Below, in pieces: positions 50,199 through 62,907 of a DNA stretch of 64,000 nt. Source of the DNA: Leucaena leucocephala (taxonomy: Eukaryota > Streptophyta > Magnoliopsida > Fabales > Fabaceae); NCBI GenBank assembly GCA_037074615.1, contig CM073547.1:17204501-17268500 (forward strand). Direction: 5' to 3'. Numbering within the stretch: position 1 is the first letter of the stretch; each line of letters begins with the position of its first letter. A program made the position numbers and the translations under genes. The notes beneath the pieces were generated by a model. It was given only the letters and a program-made list of their open reading frames with translations, did no database searches and was not told the DNA's origin.

Positions 50199-51786
50199 GA
50201 TTCTAGGAGCAACAATTGGATCTACAAAATGAAAATAGACAAGTGTACAAACAATTTCATGAGTTAGAATTTGAAGCAATCACAATTCACTGTGCCATGT
50301 ATAGATGCTTAGCAAAATATAGCATACAAGTAATAACAAATACGTATCACCAATGTCTACATGTGGGCAAAGGTATTATCATAACATGTATTTATCTCAA
50401 TTGATGAAACTATAATGCATTTGTACTTTCCAATACTTGTGGGTTACTAAGAAAATAACATTGTCATTCTATCCCACCTGAATTAACTGTGCAATTATGA
50501 GATATATACTTGTGGGTAAAGATCAATTATAGCTATATATTTAATTACAAATCATATTTCAAATCCATATGTGGTTAATCAGTGCATGCAACAAAATTAA
50601 ATAAATAAGGATGTTGTAGCTACTCCCCATGGAATTGCATGCTAATCACAAATATCATTAATGTGCATTTGAAATCTAAATATGCACTACTTAATAGAAT
50701 ATTTAATAAATTAATTTAATCAACAAATGTGACTAAATAATTTAATTTAAATTCTCCCACTATTTTGTGCACCTAAAATATTTAATATATTAATTTCAAC
50801 ACATTTTAACTAAAAAGATTTTTATAAAAATTAAATAGTTAATTTAATTGCCAAAAGAAAATTATCCAAAAAAGGCGATTAAATAATAAACCAAATTAAA
50901 TTTTGTAGACACCCTTTACAAATGTTAAAATAATGAAGAAATTAATTTTTCTTTATTTAAACTATTGTAGGGCATGTAATAATATTTAATGGAACAAAAC
51001 ACACAAAATATTTTGTGCAAATGTATTCTGGATAATCATATCAAATTGCCTAAAACAAATTTTTTTTCTAAAGAAAAACCAGAAAGGCCTAAAAATAGAG
51101 TCAAAATATATTTTCAAAAGAAAAAAAATTGTTCAGGCCCAAAATGCAAGTCCAGAAGCCAAATAATTCAAAAAAAATTTGGTCCAAACACATGCAGTCT
51201 AGTGGGAAGACAAAGAAAAAAATATGTGGAAAGCCCAAAAACATGTGTGACACAAGATTTTCACAAAAACAAATCTTGAGGATGACCCAGATGCTTTAAT
51301 AAAAGGGTGTGTTTCGGGTTAAGGTTGAAAAGCACTATTTCGGGCCTTAGTCTTCATTGAGTCCAGTTAACCTAACCAGACTCAGCGACTCAACTTGCAG
51401 GGCAACTTGTGGTGCGACACGTCTCTACAATAGTCAAAGTTGGCGACCTTCAAGGGGTTTTCCAGTGATCTGGGGCTCCTTTTTCAGCAGTTCTAACGGT
51501 AAAATGACCAGAATTTGATGATGAGCACTCCTTTTTCCTTGAATATGTCAAAAGGAAGCCAGAACGTAATCTTTGGTGGCTCCCTCCTGGGGAGTTCAAG
51601 GTGTATTTATTTAGTTTCAACGGTAAGATCTCTCTCACCATATTTCAGATACACAAGAGCAAATGGGTCATGATCAAAAAAATTAAAAAAATATAATATT
51701 TAGAGGTCCATATATCTCATATTTTATCTCAGATTGTTATTAATGAGGATTAAAATTAATAAGCAAGGCAATAGGATCTCAAACAA
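50199..51786 (-). other. Copia A 5' leader (about 1.6 kb)
   Basis: The leader between PBS and gag is AT-rich near gag, with a GC-richer block at about 51300-51650. Minus-strand ORF 51450-51641 (63 codons) has no recognised motif. Confidence 0.5.
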
Positions 51787-51799
51787 AACTCTGATGCCA
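51787..51799 (-). other. Copia A primer-binding site
   Basis: The minus strand reads TGGCATCAGAGTT, a one-to-few-base variant of the initiator-Met site, two bases from the LTR. Confidence 0.75.
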
Positions 51800-51801
51800 C
51801 A

Positions 51802-52250
51802 TGTTAGATAAAAAAAATCATACATAATTTAATCGCTCCATATTATAACATATGAGATATAATGGAAGACTTAAAATTAACTTTCGCCATTAGCTTAGTT
51901 GATCTGAGGAATAACTGAAACTGAATTTAGAGACCTATCAACCAGAGAACATAGTTAAAAGAAATGAGAAGGGATTCTTCCAGGTAGTGATTAAGTACAG
52001 TGATAACAACTTGTGTACTACTATCACCAGTGGAAAACCCTTAGAGAGTGAGCAGAGAAATTAGGTTTTGCTCTTTAACTCAGAAAATATTGTTTCATGT
52101 TAATTTTCACCATAAGAAAATCAACTTTAATTAACTGAGTTAATTACCCACCTTAGATTGGGTCCAAAATGACTACGGCCACACTCAGAATATTTATTAA
52201 TTATCCTAATTAATATTTAAATAATCATAATATCTATAATAAATATATCA
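51802..52250 (-). repeat. Copia A/B shared LTR (449 bp)
   Basis: It starts TGTTAGATAAAAAAA and ends AATATATCA in plus orientation. To the left it is followed by the PBS of element A; to the right, by the polypurine-tract complement CATTCTCTCACTTGAC of a second element. It therefore serves as 5' LTR of A and 3' LTR of B. Confidence 0.8.
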
Positions 52251-53939
52251 CATTCTCTCACTTGACTCGTACAATCAATGTCATTGCCCTGTCAAGATTA
52301 ACTAATATCATACTACAAGAATCATGGCAATAAATCCTCTTCTATTGAGTATTATATTTCATGTATTATATGTAGCATCATCACTTAATGGGTATCACTT
52401 TATGTATGAACTCAATTTTATTCGATTCATGTCTCAATGTTTATCAATTTCAATATCACAAATATATACAGTCATAATTTAGAAATGATAAACGGTAAAA
52501 TTTGATTTCATTGCTCATATTTCCACTAATCAAATGAAGGACAAGGGATCATATGAGGTACATATGTGACGAAGATGTTCGATTTTAATCCTTTAGTTAA
52601 AGAATCAACTAGTGTATCTAATGTGCTGATGCGCTCAACTGAAATTTGGTCATCCTATACTCTTTCTCTCAAGCATAGGAATTTAAGTTAGACAAATTTG
52701 CTTCGACTTGAATTCCTTTTATTGTTTGATATAGTCACCGCAGTTGTGCTATCACAGTACATTCTGATCGGCCTAGAGATTGAGTTCACAATTTTTAGCC
52801 CAGCAATAAAATTTCTTATCCAAATCGCTTGTGAACTTGCTTTAAAACATAAAATGTATTTATCATCAACAGTAGAAAGAGTTGTTTGAGTTTGTTTTGT
52901 ATTTCTTCACGATATAGCTCCTTCTACCAATAGGAAGATATAACCAGTTATATATTTATTTGTATTTACACATCTTCAAAGGTATGAATCTGACTATCCA
53001 ATTACTTTCAAATTGTATATTCTTCTATACATGAGCATATAGTATTTAGTATATTGTCCAATGTGATTCCCTAAGATTACTTTGAGATCTCCCCAACATG
53101 CCCACAACAAAATAGATGTTATGTCTTATACAAACATATGCATACATCAATCTTCCCACAGTTGAGGCATACGAGACCTTTTCTATATGTTTCCTTTTAA
53201 GCTCATTTTTAGGATATTGATCTAGACTAAATTTATCTCCCTTTTCAATAGGAGCTATGTTAAATGAATAATTTTTTATTTTGAATTGTTTAACAATTTT
53301 GCCAATATAAACTTTTTAGGACAAGCCTAAGAGACGTTGGGTCTTCTCCCATGTCTTTCATATCAAAACTTTTGAACAAGAACTATTTTACTCATGCAAT
53401 AGTCTCATATCATTTGTAGCAAGTAAAATGTCATCCACATAAAAAATCAATAATATGATCATATTCCCACTAGCCTAATAGTATGTACAGTCATCTATAA
53501 TGTTCTCAACAAAAGTAAATGATGTGATCACTTCATGTAACTTTAAGTACCACTACCGTGAAGCATGTTTTAGACCATATATTGATTTATTTAACTCACA
53601 TATCAATTATTCTTTATCTTCTGTAACGAACCTCTTAAGTTGTTTCATATAGACTTCTTTCTCTAGTTTACAATTGATGAATACAGTCTTAACATCTATT
53701 TAGTATAACTTTAAATCAAAATACGTAACAAATACTATTATAATACGAAATAAATTTTTCTTAAATATAAAAAAAATTAGGTTGCACGTTAATTTTTACC
53801 ATAAAATATTAATTTTAATTAACTAAATTAATTATTCACTTTAAATTGAGCCTAAAATAATTACAGACCACATTCAAAATATTTATTATTTATCTTAATT
53901 AATATTTAAATAACTATAATATATATAATAAATATCTCC
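52251..53939 (-). mobile_element. Truncated tandem copia copy B
   Basis: The minus strand holds RNase H and RT remnants parallel to 35030-36600 (for example CATCCTATACTCTTTCTCTC at about 52652, equivalent to 35417). A junction near 53760 then passes into an LTR fragment (about 53775-53939) similar to 52090-52250. PBS, gag, protease, integrase and half of the LTR are deleted. The order LTR-A-LTR-B-LTR fragment indicates unequal recombination between related copies. Confidence 0.75.
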
Positions 53940-56012
53940 CGTCAAAGTGGTAGGAATGCATGATCTTTGCGAAGCCATAGAAAGAAAATGACGTTTCTCG
54001 ACAAGTGACAAGACAGATTTTGCGATTTTATGAAAGATATCAAGTTTCCATTGACCTCTTTTATTTATTTATTTATATATATATATATATTAATTTAATT
54101 TAATTAAATAAATTAATTAAATTATTTAATATAATATATTTTTTTAAAATATTTTAATTTTTTTTATCTCTCTTTTATTATATTATTATTGAGATAGTAT
54201 TAATAGAGATAATTTAAAAAAATTAATAAAAATAAATAATGTATATTATATTTAAAAATAAAATTAATTTTTAATTAAGTTCTATATTAATAAAAAATAT
54301 CTTCTTTTACAAAATTTAAACCACAACATTTTGTAGCTCTCAGACCCTAACGAACATAAGTTTATTTTTTTTTTCTTGAAAAACTAACATTTTTTAATAA
54401 CCCTTCAAATCATTTACTAATGCTTTTTTTAAATTATATTATTAAATATTTAAGTAATTGATTAATTTAAATTAAAATTTTATAATTAAAATATCTCTCT
54501 TTAAAAGTCTTTTTTTTAACAAGGTATCTAGTATTTATAACCCTAACATATGTTTGTTGAAGATATTAATAAGTAATAATGATATTGATGAATGATGGCA
54601 TCTTACGATTGTAATCTTAGCTTTGCATCTGAATACACAAGGGAGACCTCGTGGTCGTCTTAAAATATTATTTTTGGTCGCCTTTACTGCACTTGTACCT
54701 TCGAATCTACTTTAATTTACTTGATTCTCCCGTTAAAAAAGAGTAAAATAGTCTTATCGTTTTTTTTTTTTTTTTGCTTTACCTTAAACATAAATTTTAG
54801 TCCAAATTCTTGGCACTGTTCCAAAAATATTCTAAAAAAGGTTTTAAAATTATATTTTTAATTGAAAATTTTATTACAATAAATCTTATTTACTAATCTA
54901 TCACTTGTCATACTAAATCTATAATTTATCTTTTGATAATTTATCTAATATTTATTAGTTATCTGTTTACTAATTTTAGTAAATTACCAATAGATTAAAT
55001 CTAATAAAAAAAAGTTAGTATCGCATAATGTAGTGAACTAACTTTAGCTTAATCCATTTTATCATATGAGTGATAAAATAATAATATAAAATATTGTAGA
55101 GTGTTAGGTATATTTGTAAAAATATTTTAGGATGAAAGAGCACATTAACCTTAACTTTAATAAGCATTAATTATTTTTTCATATATACTTATATTTAATA
55201 AGACTAGTGAGAGAGAAGTTAATATGATATTAGAGTTTAGTAGAATTAATGAAAGTAATATTAAAATTTACTTAAATTTTATAATAAATTTAATTATTTT
55301 TATTAATACCTATGAATTAGTTAAAAAAGTTATAAAATGGACGGAAGGAGCAGTTAATAATGCTAGTTATAAAATAATATATGAAACTAAATCTTAGAGT
55401 GATATGGATCGAGGGAAGCATTGCTATTGCCAATTAAGAGTTAAGGGATAACAATTGTGTGGAATATAAGTTAATTATTGAAAACATAATTTGTTTTCAA
55501 AAGTTTTTTTTATATAAAATTTTTTAAAAATGGGTTAGATTCACTCACGACAGAATGAAGTCTCTCTTCCTCTTAAAAAATATTAATATAGGATAGGGCG
55601 ACTCGTCTATTATTCTCATGGGTAAATTTAGACACCTAAGAATTAGAATACCTCGTCAAGTACCGTGATTGGAATTATAATAAAATAGTATTTTTTAGGA
55701 ATTAAATATATTCTAAATAATCATATATCTCACTCTTTTATTAGTTGAACTCATATACTATGGTTTGTTTTAAAAAGTTAAAGAGGAGCCGGTGCCCCAA
55801 TATGGCTGGTTGGCTAAAACAATGTATTCATGTTGACTAAAATATTCCCCAATTTATTCATCAAACGGCCAGGAAATTGTCCTGGAGAGGAGTCCATCCT
55901 CTTTCCTCCTCTTCTTTTTGTTAACCAATAACCACTAGATTAATATTTTTAACATTTCAGATTTTTTTTTTTGGTACAGACCCTTTTCCCTATTCAATAT
56001 TGCCCTAGTTGG
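53940..56012. other. AT-rich intergenic sequence, no gene recognised
   Basis: Apart from an AT-rich repeat (54053-54330), nothing was recognised. Long T runs (54760-54775) and AT-rich low-complexity sequence predominate. Confidence 0.5.
54053..54330. repeat. AT-rich dispersed repeat, copy 2
   Basis: Diverged relative of 10618-10850, with the same order of blocks (TTAATTTAATTAAATAAATT, TTTTTTTAAAATATTTT, TATCTCTCTTTTATTATATT). Confidence 0.4.
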
Positions 56013-56255
56013 ATTGTTTCAAACACACTAAATTGATTTTGGTATAATAGATTTAAAGGGGGAGGAGAAGAAAGAAAATTTGAGTCAAATTTTAAAAATT
56101 TAAAAAAGTGAAGTTAAAAGTTTTTAATTGATCTTTTTATCTTATATTTTTTCTTTATTAAAATTTTATAATTTCACTTCATTTTTTTTCTACATTCAAC
56201 TTAGAAAATTTATCCTTTCCCTCCAAATCCATTTTACCAAACAACCCCTTAAATA
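56013..56255. mobile_element. Possible small MITE with purine-rich inner ends
   Basis: The left side reads GGATTGTTTC, then TAGATTTAAAGGGGGAGGAG. The right side on the other strand reads GGGGTTGTTTGG, then AAATGGATTTGGAGGG. This gives an imperfect inverted-repeat element similar in style to the MITEs at 3-8 kb. No clear target duplication was found. Confidence 0.4.
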
Positions 56256-56308
56256 AATAAGTTAAATAACTAATTTATAAATATTAAAAAAATTAGTCAA
56301 GTCAAATC

Positions 56309-56402
56309 AATTATTTGTAGAAAATATGTGGTTATTCTTTTGAAGTACCCATGTTAATTATTTGTAGAAAATATGTGGTGATTCTTTTGAAGTACCCATT
56401 CT
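56309..56402. repeat. 47-bp tandem duplication
   Basis: Two adjacent units begin AATTATTTGTAGAAAATATG and end GAAGTACCCAT; they differ by one base in the middle (GGTTATT versus GGTGATT). Confidence 0.9.
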
Positions 56403-56988
56403 AATCTTATGTAAGACTACTCTCCTGTTGAAAAACCTTAATTATTGTTATATTAAGGAACAAAACCACATGCAGACGCACAACCTTCCAAATACATGCA
56501 CTTGTCCCTTCTTAAACTTTACAAAGGGGCGAAAGTGACAATGGTTCATATAGCAGTGAAACAATCCCACGTTACTTTCATCCCCCTGTATAATTTCCAG
56601 AAAAACATTTTCTCTGGGCCAAGTCTAAACAATTTCAGAATTTCCATAGTCATGATCAGGTCAATGTAGCATATGAAATAGATACTAACAAAAAAACCGA
56701 GTGATAATTTTGCAGTTCAAGTCGTCTGTGTCAAGCTAAATTTTGAAACCAAATAGAAACATGCCAGAGACCATCATCTCTCTCCATGTTGAAAACCACA
56801 TCTATAATTATTTCATGAATGGTTATATAATTTATGTGATCTTGATAAACACAGTGAACTCAACATGGATTTTCTTGAAGAAGCAACCTCTTGTACAACT
56901 CCTAGTTATCCTTCAAAATAATTCTCACAAATAAAAGCTAACAGCTACAACAATTACTTCCAACCCAGAAGTTGGAGTTCTTCCTTCT
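56403..56988. other. 3' flank and probable 3' UTR of the FYVE gene
   Basis: This lies downstream of the minus-strand gene. The part near the stop codon probably belongs to the transcript. No canonical AATAAA was recognised on the minus strand, and no other gene is visible. Confidence 0.4.
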
Positions 56989-59900
56989 TTACCTGCACGT
57001 TAGGGAATTCAGCTTCTTTTCATACAACTTAGCCCGTCGAAGAGCATCGAAGGCCTCAGCTTGTTTTCCGGAACGCTTCAAATTTACAGCCTTCACTTTT
57101 TCTGCTTTGATTTTTTCTTCTAGCTGAATTCTCTCTTCGTTGACGTTTTCAGTCTTGGCAACATTGGGCCTATTAGTCTCTTGTTTTTCTGGACTTTTTG
57201 ATACAACACCAACATCTTCAAGTCCAACTGCCCTCAGAGCAGATAACAGTTGAGGATCCAGAAAATCCTCAACAGTCACATCATCTACAGCATCTGAATC
57301 ATGAGCTCCCTGCTCCTCCAACTGGATTTCAAGCGCCTTTGCCCTTTCGAATTCAGCTTCCGCTTCCTCCATCCGGCCTTCTCTCCTTAACTTTAGGGCT
57401 TGACGTTTGTGCCCCAAAGATTCCTGCTGCAACTTGAAACGATCTCGACTAGACAACGGTTTCACAGCAATATTCGACGGAGCTTTTTTCTGTTCAACAC
57501 TAGACGGTTTCACAGCAATATTTGATGGATCTTTCGTCTGTTCAACATTAGATACATTGGAGGACATGTTGGAAGCAGTTTTCGGCTGCGTATTGTTCTC
57601 CAAGCTCTTCTCTAATAGTTTTGCCTGACGGAGTTCCTCCCTAGCTTCTGATAGTTTCCCTTCTCTTTTCAAAGCAAGGGCCTTCTTTTTATGAGCCAAA
57701 ATTTCTTGGTGATGGGTAACATTATTCTTAGCAGCATGGTCCTGATCAGCAGCTGCCTCACTTGTGCTTGGCTTTTCATGTGCGGCATCAAATTCTTCTC
57801 TTTTATTAATTGTAACATTCCTTTTGTATCCCTTTTCTTGATTAAGAGACGAGGAGTCCGAACGGATAGGAGGGACTGCTTGAGGCAAATTTGCTGACCC
57901 TATCATAGATTCTTCTCTTTGCTTTTGAGCATATATTTCAGAACTGCTCCCACTATCACCAGTAAATAAATCTGATGAATTCATGGGGTGTTTAGCTGAA
58001 GTATTATGACCAACGGTTTCATTTGAGGGACTAGCCGCCTTAGATAATGGACCAAGCACTGATGAAGGCGAATCACTACCAACTTCCATTGCAGCTCCTG
58101 GACTCCCACGCTTTTCATAAAAGTCAGTTGACGCAGGAAAACCAGGCCTTTCAAGGCTGGAAACATTAAGGGGAACTTCCTTGTTCTGGTGCTCCATATC
58201 TTCCATCTGGGCCTCCAAATGCTTTGCCATCCTCAAAACTTCCTCTGCCTCTTCCACTTCTCCTTTACGTTTAAGAGCAAGAGCCTTCCTTTTCAATGCT
58301 AAGAGTTCTTTTTGAATTTCTCTCTTACTCCTTGAAGCTTCACTAGAAATACCAGAAGAAGAATCAAGTACAGAACTACTGGCAGCTTTCTTAACTGGCT
58401 CTTCTTCTGTAGATCCTGCTTCAGGCTCTTCATCTTTCCACCCAAGAGTGTTAAGCATCGAATTCAACCCTGGATCATGCATATCCCCTTCTGCAACTAC
58501 TTCATGACTTCCTTCTTCAACTGCAATTGCAACTGGAGGACTAAAGACATTGTCTTTACTAAGAGCCTCAACTTGCAGTTCTTTATGTGGAGCTTCCATC
58601 TCAGCTAACTTGCTTTCTTGTTCTTTTGCCCTTTTCAGCAATTCCTCAGCTTCCTCCACCTTCCCTTCACGCCTGAGAGCAAGAGCCTTTCTTTTTAAGC
58701 CCAAGAGTTCCCTCTGAATTTCAAATTTGCTTCTTTTTGGTGCTCCTGCCTCCATATTTGTAGAATGCTGGCTTAGAGAAACATCATTGATCAGCACAGA
58801 TTGATCACCATCTTTCTTTGAAGGCTTGGTTGAAGAATTAGGAGGCTCATCATCATCATCATTCCAACCCAAGTCCCTAAGGATTGAAAGATATGTTGGA
58901 TCAGACAAATCACGGTCTGACACTTGTTCCTCTCCTCCTTCCCCAAGTGACAGATCTTTATGAATATCAGGAAGTTTTTGTGCTGAATGCGGACCACCAG
59001 TTTTCAACTGAGATCCATGAAGATTTTGAACCTTATCAATCTTCTCCAGCTGCTGCTCAAGAGCTGCACCCTTTCTCAATTCTTCTTCTGCCTCATTCAG
59101 TTGCCCTTCCCTTCTCAATGCAAGGGCCTTCTTCTTTAAATTCAAAAGTTCTCTCTGAATCATTAATCGACTTTTTGGTGCCCCATCAACGTCCATGGAA
59201 TTAATATGCCCATCACCCATTTCAATAAACTCTGATCCTTTACCACTAATTTGAGAGCTAACGCCTTTACCGGAAACAGTGGATTTTTGAGCCATAGTAT
59301 TGTTCTCTTGAGACCCAGAACTGTTAAGCTCCCTTTCTAATAACTTTGCCTTTTTCAAATACGTCATTGCTTCTTCAGTATTGCCTTCCCTCTTTTGTTT
59401 AAGAGCCTCTCTTTTCAAAGATTGAATTTCACTAAGCAATGCCTCCGCATCAAGGGGCTGAGACTCAGATGCTATATTTTCAAAATTATTAGAATCTTCA
59501 GTCCATCCTAATGATTTCAAAGCACCATCTATTTCAGGGTCCAACATATCATCATCAGTCACTTCAAAATTGCCGTCAAGATTATCAGACATTCTCAAAA
59601 GATTATCAAAATCAAAGTTATGGTCATGATCAGGAAAATCTAAAGATCCTTCCTCATTCTTGTCCATGCCACGAATTACTGCTGATAGCTCATCATCAGA
59701 ATCCTCAGCTCCTGCCAGCAATTCCTGTTCTTCCAGTTGCTTTTCTAAAACTTTAGCTCTCTTTAATTCTTCCTTGGCCTCTGCAAGCTTCCCCTCTCGC
59801 TTCAGTGCAAGAGCCTTTTTCTTAAGAGCAACAACCTGGGTCTTGTCAATACTACTGCCCCTTTCTTCACTGGTCTTTGGATGGATATCTCCTATAATAG

Positions 59901-61601
59901 ATGATAGTTCACCCTCCAAACTGAAGTTTGCTGACTTCCTATCTTCATCCCGGAGATCCAAATCAGACCATCCAAGTTCTCTAAGTTCAGCAGTAAGATC
60001 AAGCTTCTCTTTATGCAGATGAGGAAGTGACTTAGTTTTTTTCCCAGGTTCCAAAGAAATATCTCCGTGCAACACATCAGACATGTTAACAGAGGATGAA
60101 TTTTTCTTCCGAATCTTTCTTAAATGAATTTCCAAGGCATCAGCCTGCCTTTCAAGATCCTTACCTCTCTTAAAAGCCCTAAGGGCGTCCTCAGATTTTC
60201 CATCCCCTTTCAGAATTTTATATTTCTTCTTTTCCTCCAAAGCTTTTTGGCGCAAATCATCAGGACTGGTGGATCCCACATCAACCCCGAAATTATTGAT
60301 ATCATCATTTGAGATAGTTTTTTGTATGTTATCAACACCCTGATTGGCATGTCCCACGGTACTTGAAGAGGATGCACTGCCAACTGATCGTTGACTGTGG
60401 GAAATTGTGCTATTGGTTGAATGATTTCCTGATGAAAAAGATTGCTCTCCATCTTGCCCGAGAATCTGGTTCAAAACTTCATCTTCATATCTAGGTGTTG
60501 ACCTTGAGGTCCCTAAAATACAAGTGAGCATTCAAAAAGATGAAACAGTGAAGTTATAGTGCATGTAAAAAAGAAGTTAACTGATCCTTTAATGTAAAAA
60601 AGGCACAATTTTAAAACCATGAAAAATAGTAACTACCTCTGCCAGCTCTACGTCCCTGTCGCAGTTCAAATCGTGCTGCCTCTTCTAGCTTCTTACAAGG
60701 TTCACAAATACGCACAGGTGAATCACCTTGTCCACGTAAAACCATTCTTTTCTGGGTGCAACTATTGCAAAAAATTCCTCCACACCGTCTACAGTGATGC
60801 TAAAAAAATTTAAAAGAGAAAGAAAATTAAATTTTAAACAAAGAGTTGAATTAAATTTTAAACAAAGAGTTGACTTCATGTTTCAAAATAAAAGATCAGT
60901 GCATTAACAAGAAATTATTTACTGCTATAATACCTATTGGCTTTCCTTTGCAACATCATGTAAAGGCAATCAATTGACAAACAAAGTAGATCAATGACCA
61001 GTGTTTCAATAAAATAATGAAATCTGCTAGCATATTATTCCAAACACTGGTTCCATGATTGCAATCATAATTTGATAAAACTCCGGGAAATTTAAGTGTG
61101 CTTCTGTATTTTTGTTTTAATTTCACTAAAACAGCGACTTGGTTCTTTATGGAATTAGAAAGTTTAACAACCAAACAAGAAGCAAGAAAACTCAACAGTA
61201 TAGTTGCATCTGGGAAACTAACTAAACCACAGAAAATAGCAAAAAGGCGGTACAGATAAAGGGTTCCTAGACTTTCAAGACTAGCTATCTACTCTCAGCT
61301 TCCTCCAGAACTTTGCTGGTCCATTCCCATACCATAAAAGAATTACACTCATGCCCATTCCAGAAACTCCACATGGTTCCTGCCCAAACCTAACCAAAAC
61401 CCCAAAGCAGTTACATATTTCCCTCCTCAAAGTGTTCCTTTACAATACCTCCCCAGGATCCTCAAGAAACAACCTTGTGTCTTGGGCCCATTATAATTTT
61501 AAAAAGCTAAGAGGAAGGTATCTTGAAGACCCAATGAGATATCTTATCATAAGAAAATCAAAGAGTTGAAATGCAGAACGAAGTGAAATCAAAACTCTAC
61601 A

Positions 61602-61638
<37 letters not shown>

Positions 61639-62524
61639 CTGATTCTGTCTAAGAATACATTACTCAGTAAGAAGTGAAATCTAACACTTCTAGTGCAAAG
61701 CAGGCAGTAATTGCAGAGGCATTAGACATGGTTTGAAAGAGAGAAGAGAATCTGTACATTGTATGTCTATAGACAGATAAGAACTCTTGAAGTCCAAAAA
61801 CAACGAGTTAGCACATAGCCAGATTCAAGTCAGCATAAACGTACTTCATCATTACATACAAGCATCCCTTATTACTATTCAATTACATCAAGTTGATTAA
61901 TCTATTTAAGAAAAACAACTTGAGTATCATTCCCTTAGTTGCCCGAACTAATTAGCGACAACATTCCTCCTGTCACTCGTACAATGGAGTATAGACTTAA
62001 CCCAGACCATAAAAAATGATTCTGGATTCTGAAATATACGTTATATCTACAACTTGAACTCTAAAGAATAATATCGTAGCTAGCTAGCATAACCAGGATG
62101 TTAGACGCGTATTAACAACTTTGCTTCCAACTTCCCCTTATAAATAACTGAGACCTTGAAGCAAAGTAGAATAATAGTCTCCTACAAATGGCAACCGCGA
62201 ATCCGATGCCACACAAACTCTTGACACCCTTAAGGAAAAAAAACCATGGGTTTCCTGTCTAATTGATAAATGTTTCTAAATCAATCCAAAAAGAAAGATG
62301 AAAACAGAGAAAACAACCGGATCGTGGGTAACTCGGAAGAGAACTCAAACCGATTTAATTTATAAATATACGGAAAAAAATTAGTGATCATGGAATTGTA
62401 AAAAGGAAACCTTGCGATTGATGAAGGTAAACTGAGATGAGCAACCCTGACAGTGTGTGGCATCCACCACCCAAGTATTCCCTCGCAGTGATGGCTTTGG
62501 CGGCAACCCGATCTTCTCTAACAT
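56989..62524 (-). CDS. FYVE zinc-finger protein with nine helical-hairpin repeats
   Basis: Three exons join in frame to 1266 residues: 62411-62524 (start ATG, 38 codons), 60637-60799 and 56989-60512. Introns have GT/AG ends (AAG|GTTTCC, TTTTTAG|CAT; AGAG|GTAGTT, ATTTTAG|GG). Residues about 18-75 form a complete FYVE finger: WVVD at 18-21, eight Cys (25, 28, 41, 44, 49, 52, 70, 73), RKHHCR at 37-42 and RIC at 68-70. FYVE fingers bind phosphatidylinositol 3-phosphate on endosomes, so a membrane-trafficking role is inferred. From about residue 177 to the end come nine copies of a 42-45-residue Lys/Glu-rich hairpin with the core KKKALALKREGKLxEA. Between some lie acidic linkers with DPxxxxxLxxLGW. 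It resembles a plant FYVE family of similar length (Arabidopsis At1g61690, from memory). The end is KLNSLTCR. No stop or frameshift is seen; exon borders come from sequence alone. Confidence 0.92.
60513..60636 (-). other. FYVE gene intron 2 (124 bp)
   Basis: GTAGTT donor and TATTTTAG acceptor; phase 1. The upstream MLTCIL of the long open frame is intron-derived, and the true exon begins at GG (60512). Confidence 0.9.
60800..62410 (-). other. FYVE gene intron 1 (1611 bp)
   Basis: It splits the FYVE motif exactly between RK and HHC (phase 0). It contains an (AT)n microsatellite at about 61603-61637. Small frames within it are chance. Confidence 0.9.
61603..61637. repeat. (TA)n microsatellite in intron 1
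   Basis: Uninterrupted TA run of about 17 units. Confidence 0.9.
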
Positions 62525-62907
62525 CTTGAAGTTATTATCCTTAAACACCAAATATTCAGAATCAACAAAGTGATCAATGAAATTCTATTCCCCGAATTGT
62601 TTTGCCTATTAGCTTCGCCCGTTGAACTTTATTCAATCCATAAATCGATAGTAATATGATTCATCTTTCCCGCATCTCCTACGCAGCAACAGTCAAAAAC
62701 TGAGAAAGAGAATGAGAAAAGCAACCATATTGGGTTGATAAACGAGTCAACAACTCCGGTTCGGGCACGCCGACTCGGCCTCTACGCGCATCTGATGAAC
62801 TAATTAACCCAAAATCACCATTTATAAAAAGATTAGTTTGTCACCAAATCAAATTAAAATGATTAATTTTTCATAAAATAAAATGATTAATTAAAGTATT
62901 CTAATAA
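62525..62907 (-). promoter_or_regulatory. 5' flank of FYVE gene (UTR and promoter region)
   Basis: Only about 380 bp separate the start codon from a copia LTR. The part to about 62810 is less AT-rich (CCGACTCGGCCTCTACGCG at about 62768) and probably holds the leader and core promoter. No TATA box was assigned with confidence. Confidence 0.45.

Larger units (their letters stand above)
34925..52250 (-). mobile_element. Old Ty1/copia element A, interrupted twice
   Basis: A minus-strand copia element in this order: right LTR (51802-52250), PBS, a long leader, gag (from 50198), the 9-kb copia insertion (40657-49717), rest of gag, protease/integrase region, a solo Sirevirus LTR insertion (37387-39162), RT and RNase H remnants, PPT and a truncated left LTR (34925-35029). 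All coding regions are decayed. On its right, sharing the LTR at 51802-52250, lies a second truncated copy (52251-53939). Confidence 0.8.

Noticed and set aside
50989..51279. Plus-strand ORF of 96 Lys-rich codons
   Set aside because: Lies antisense in the copia A leader in A-rich sequence; no recognisable domain.
57198..60312. Many plus-strand and other-frame ORFs of 60-120 codons within 57-60.3 kb
   Set aside because: They are shadows of the repeated, biased FYVE-gene coding sequence on the minus strand.
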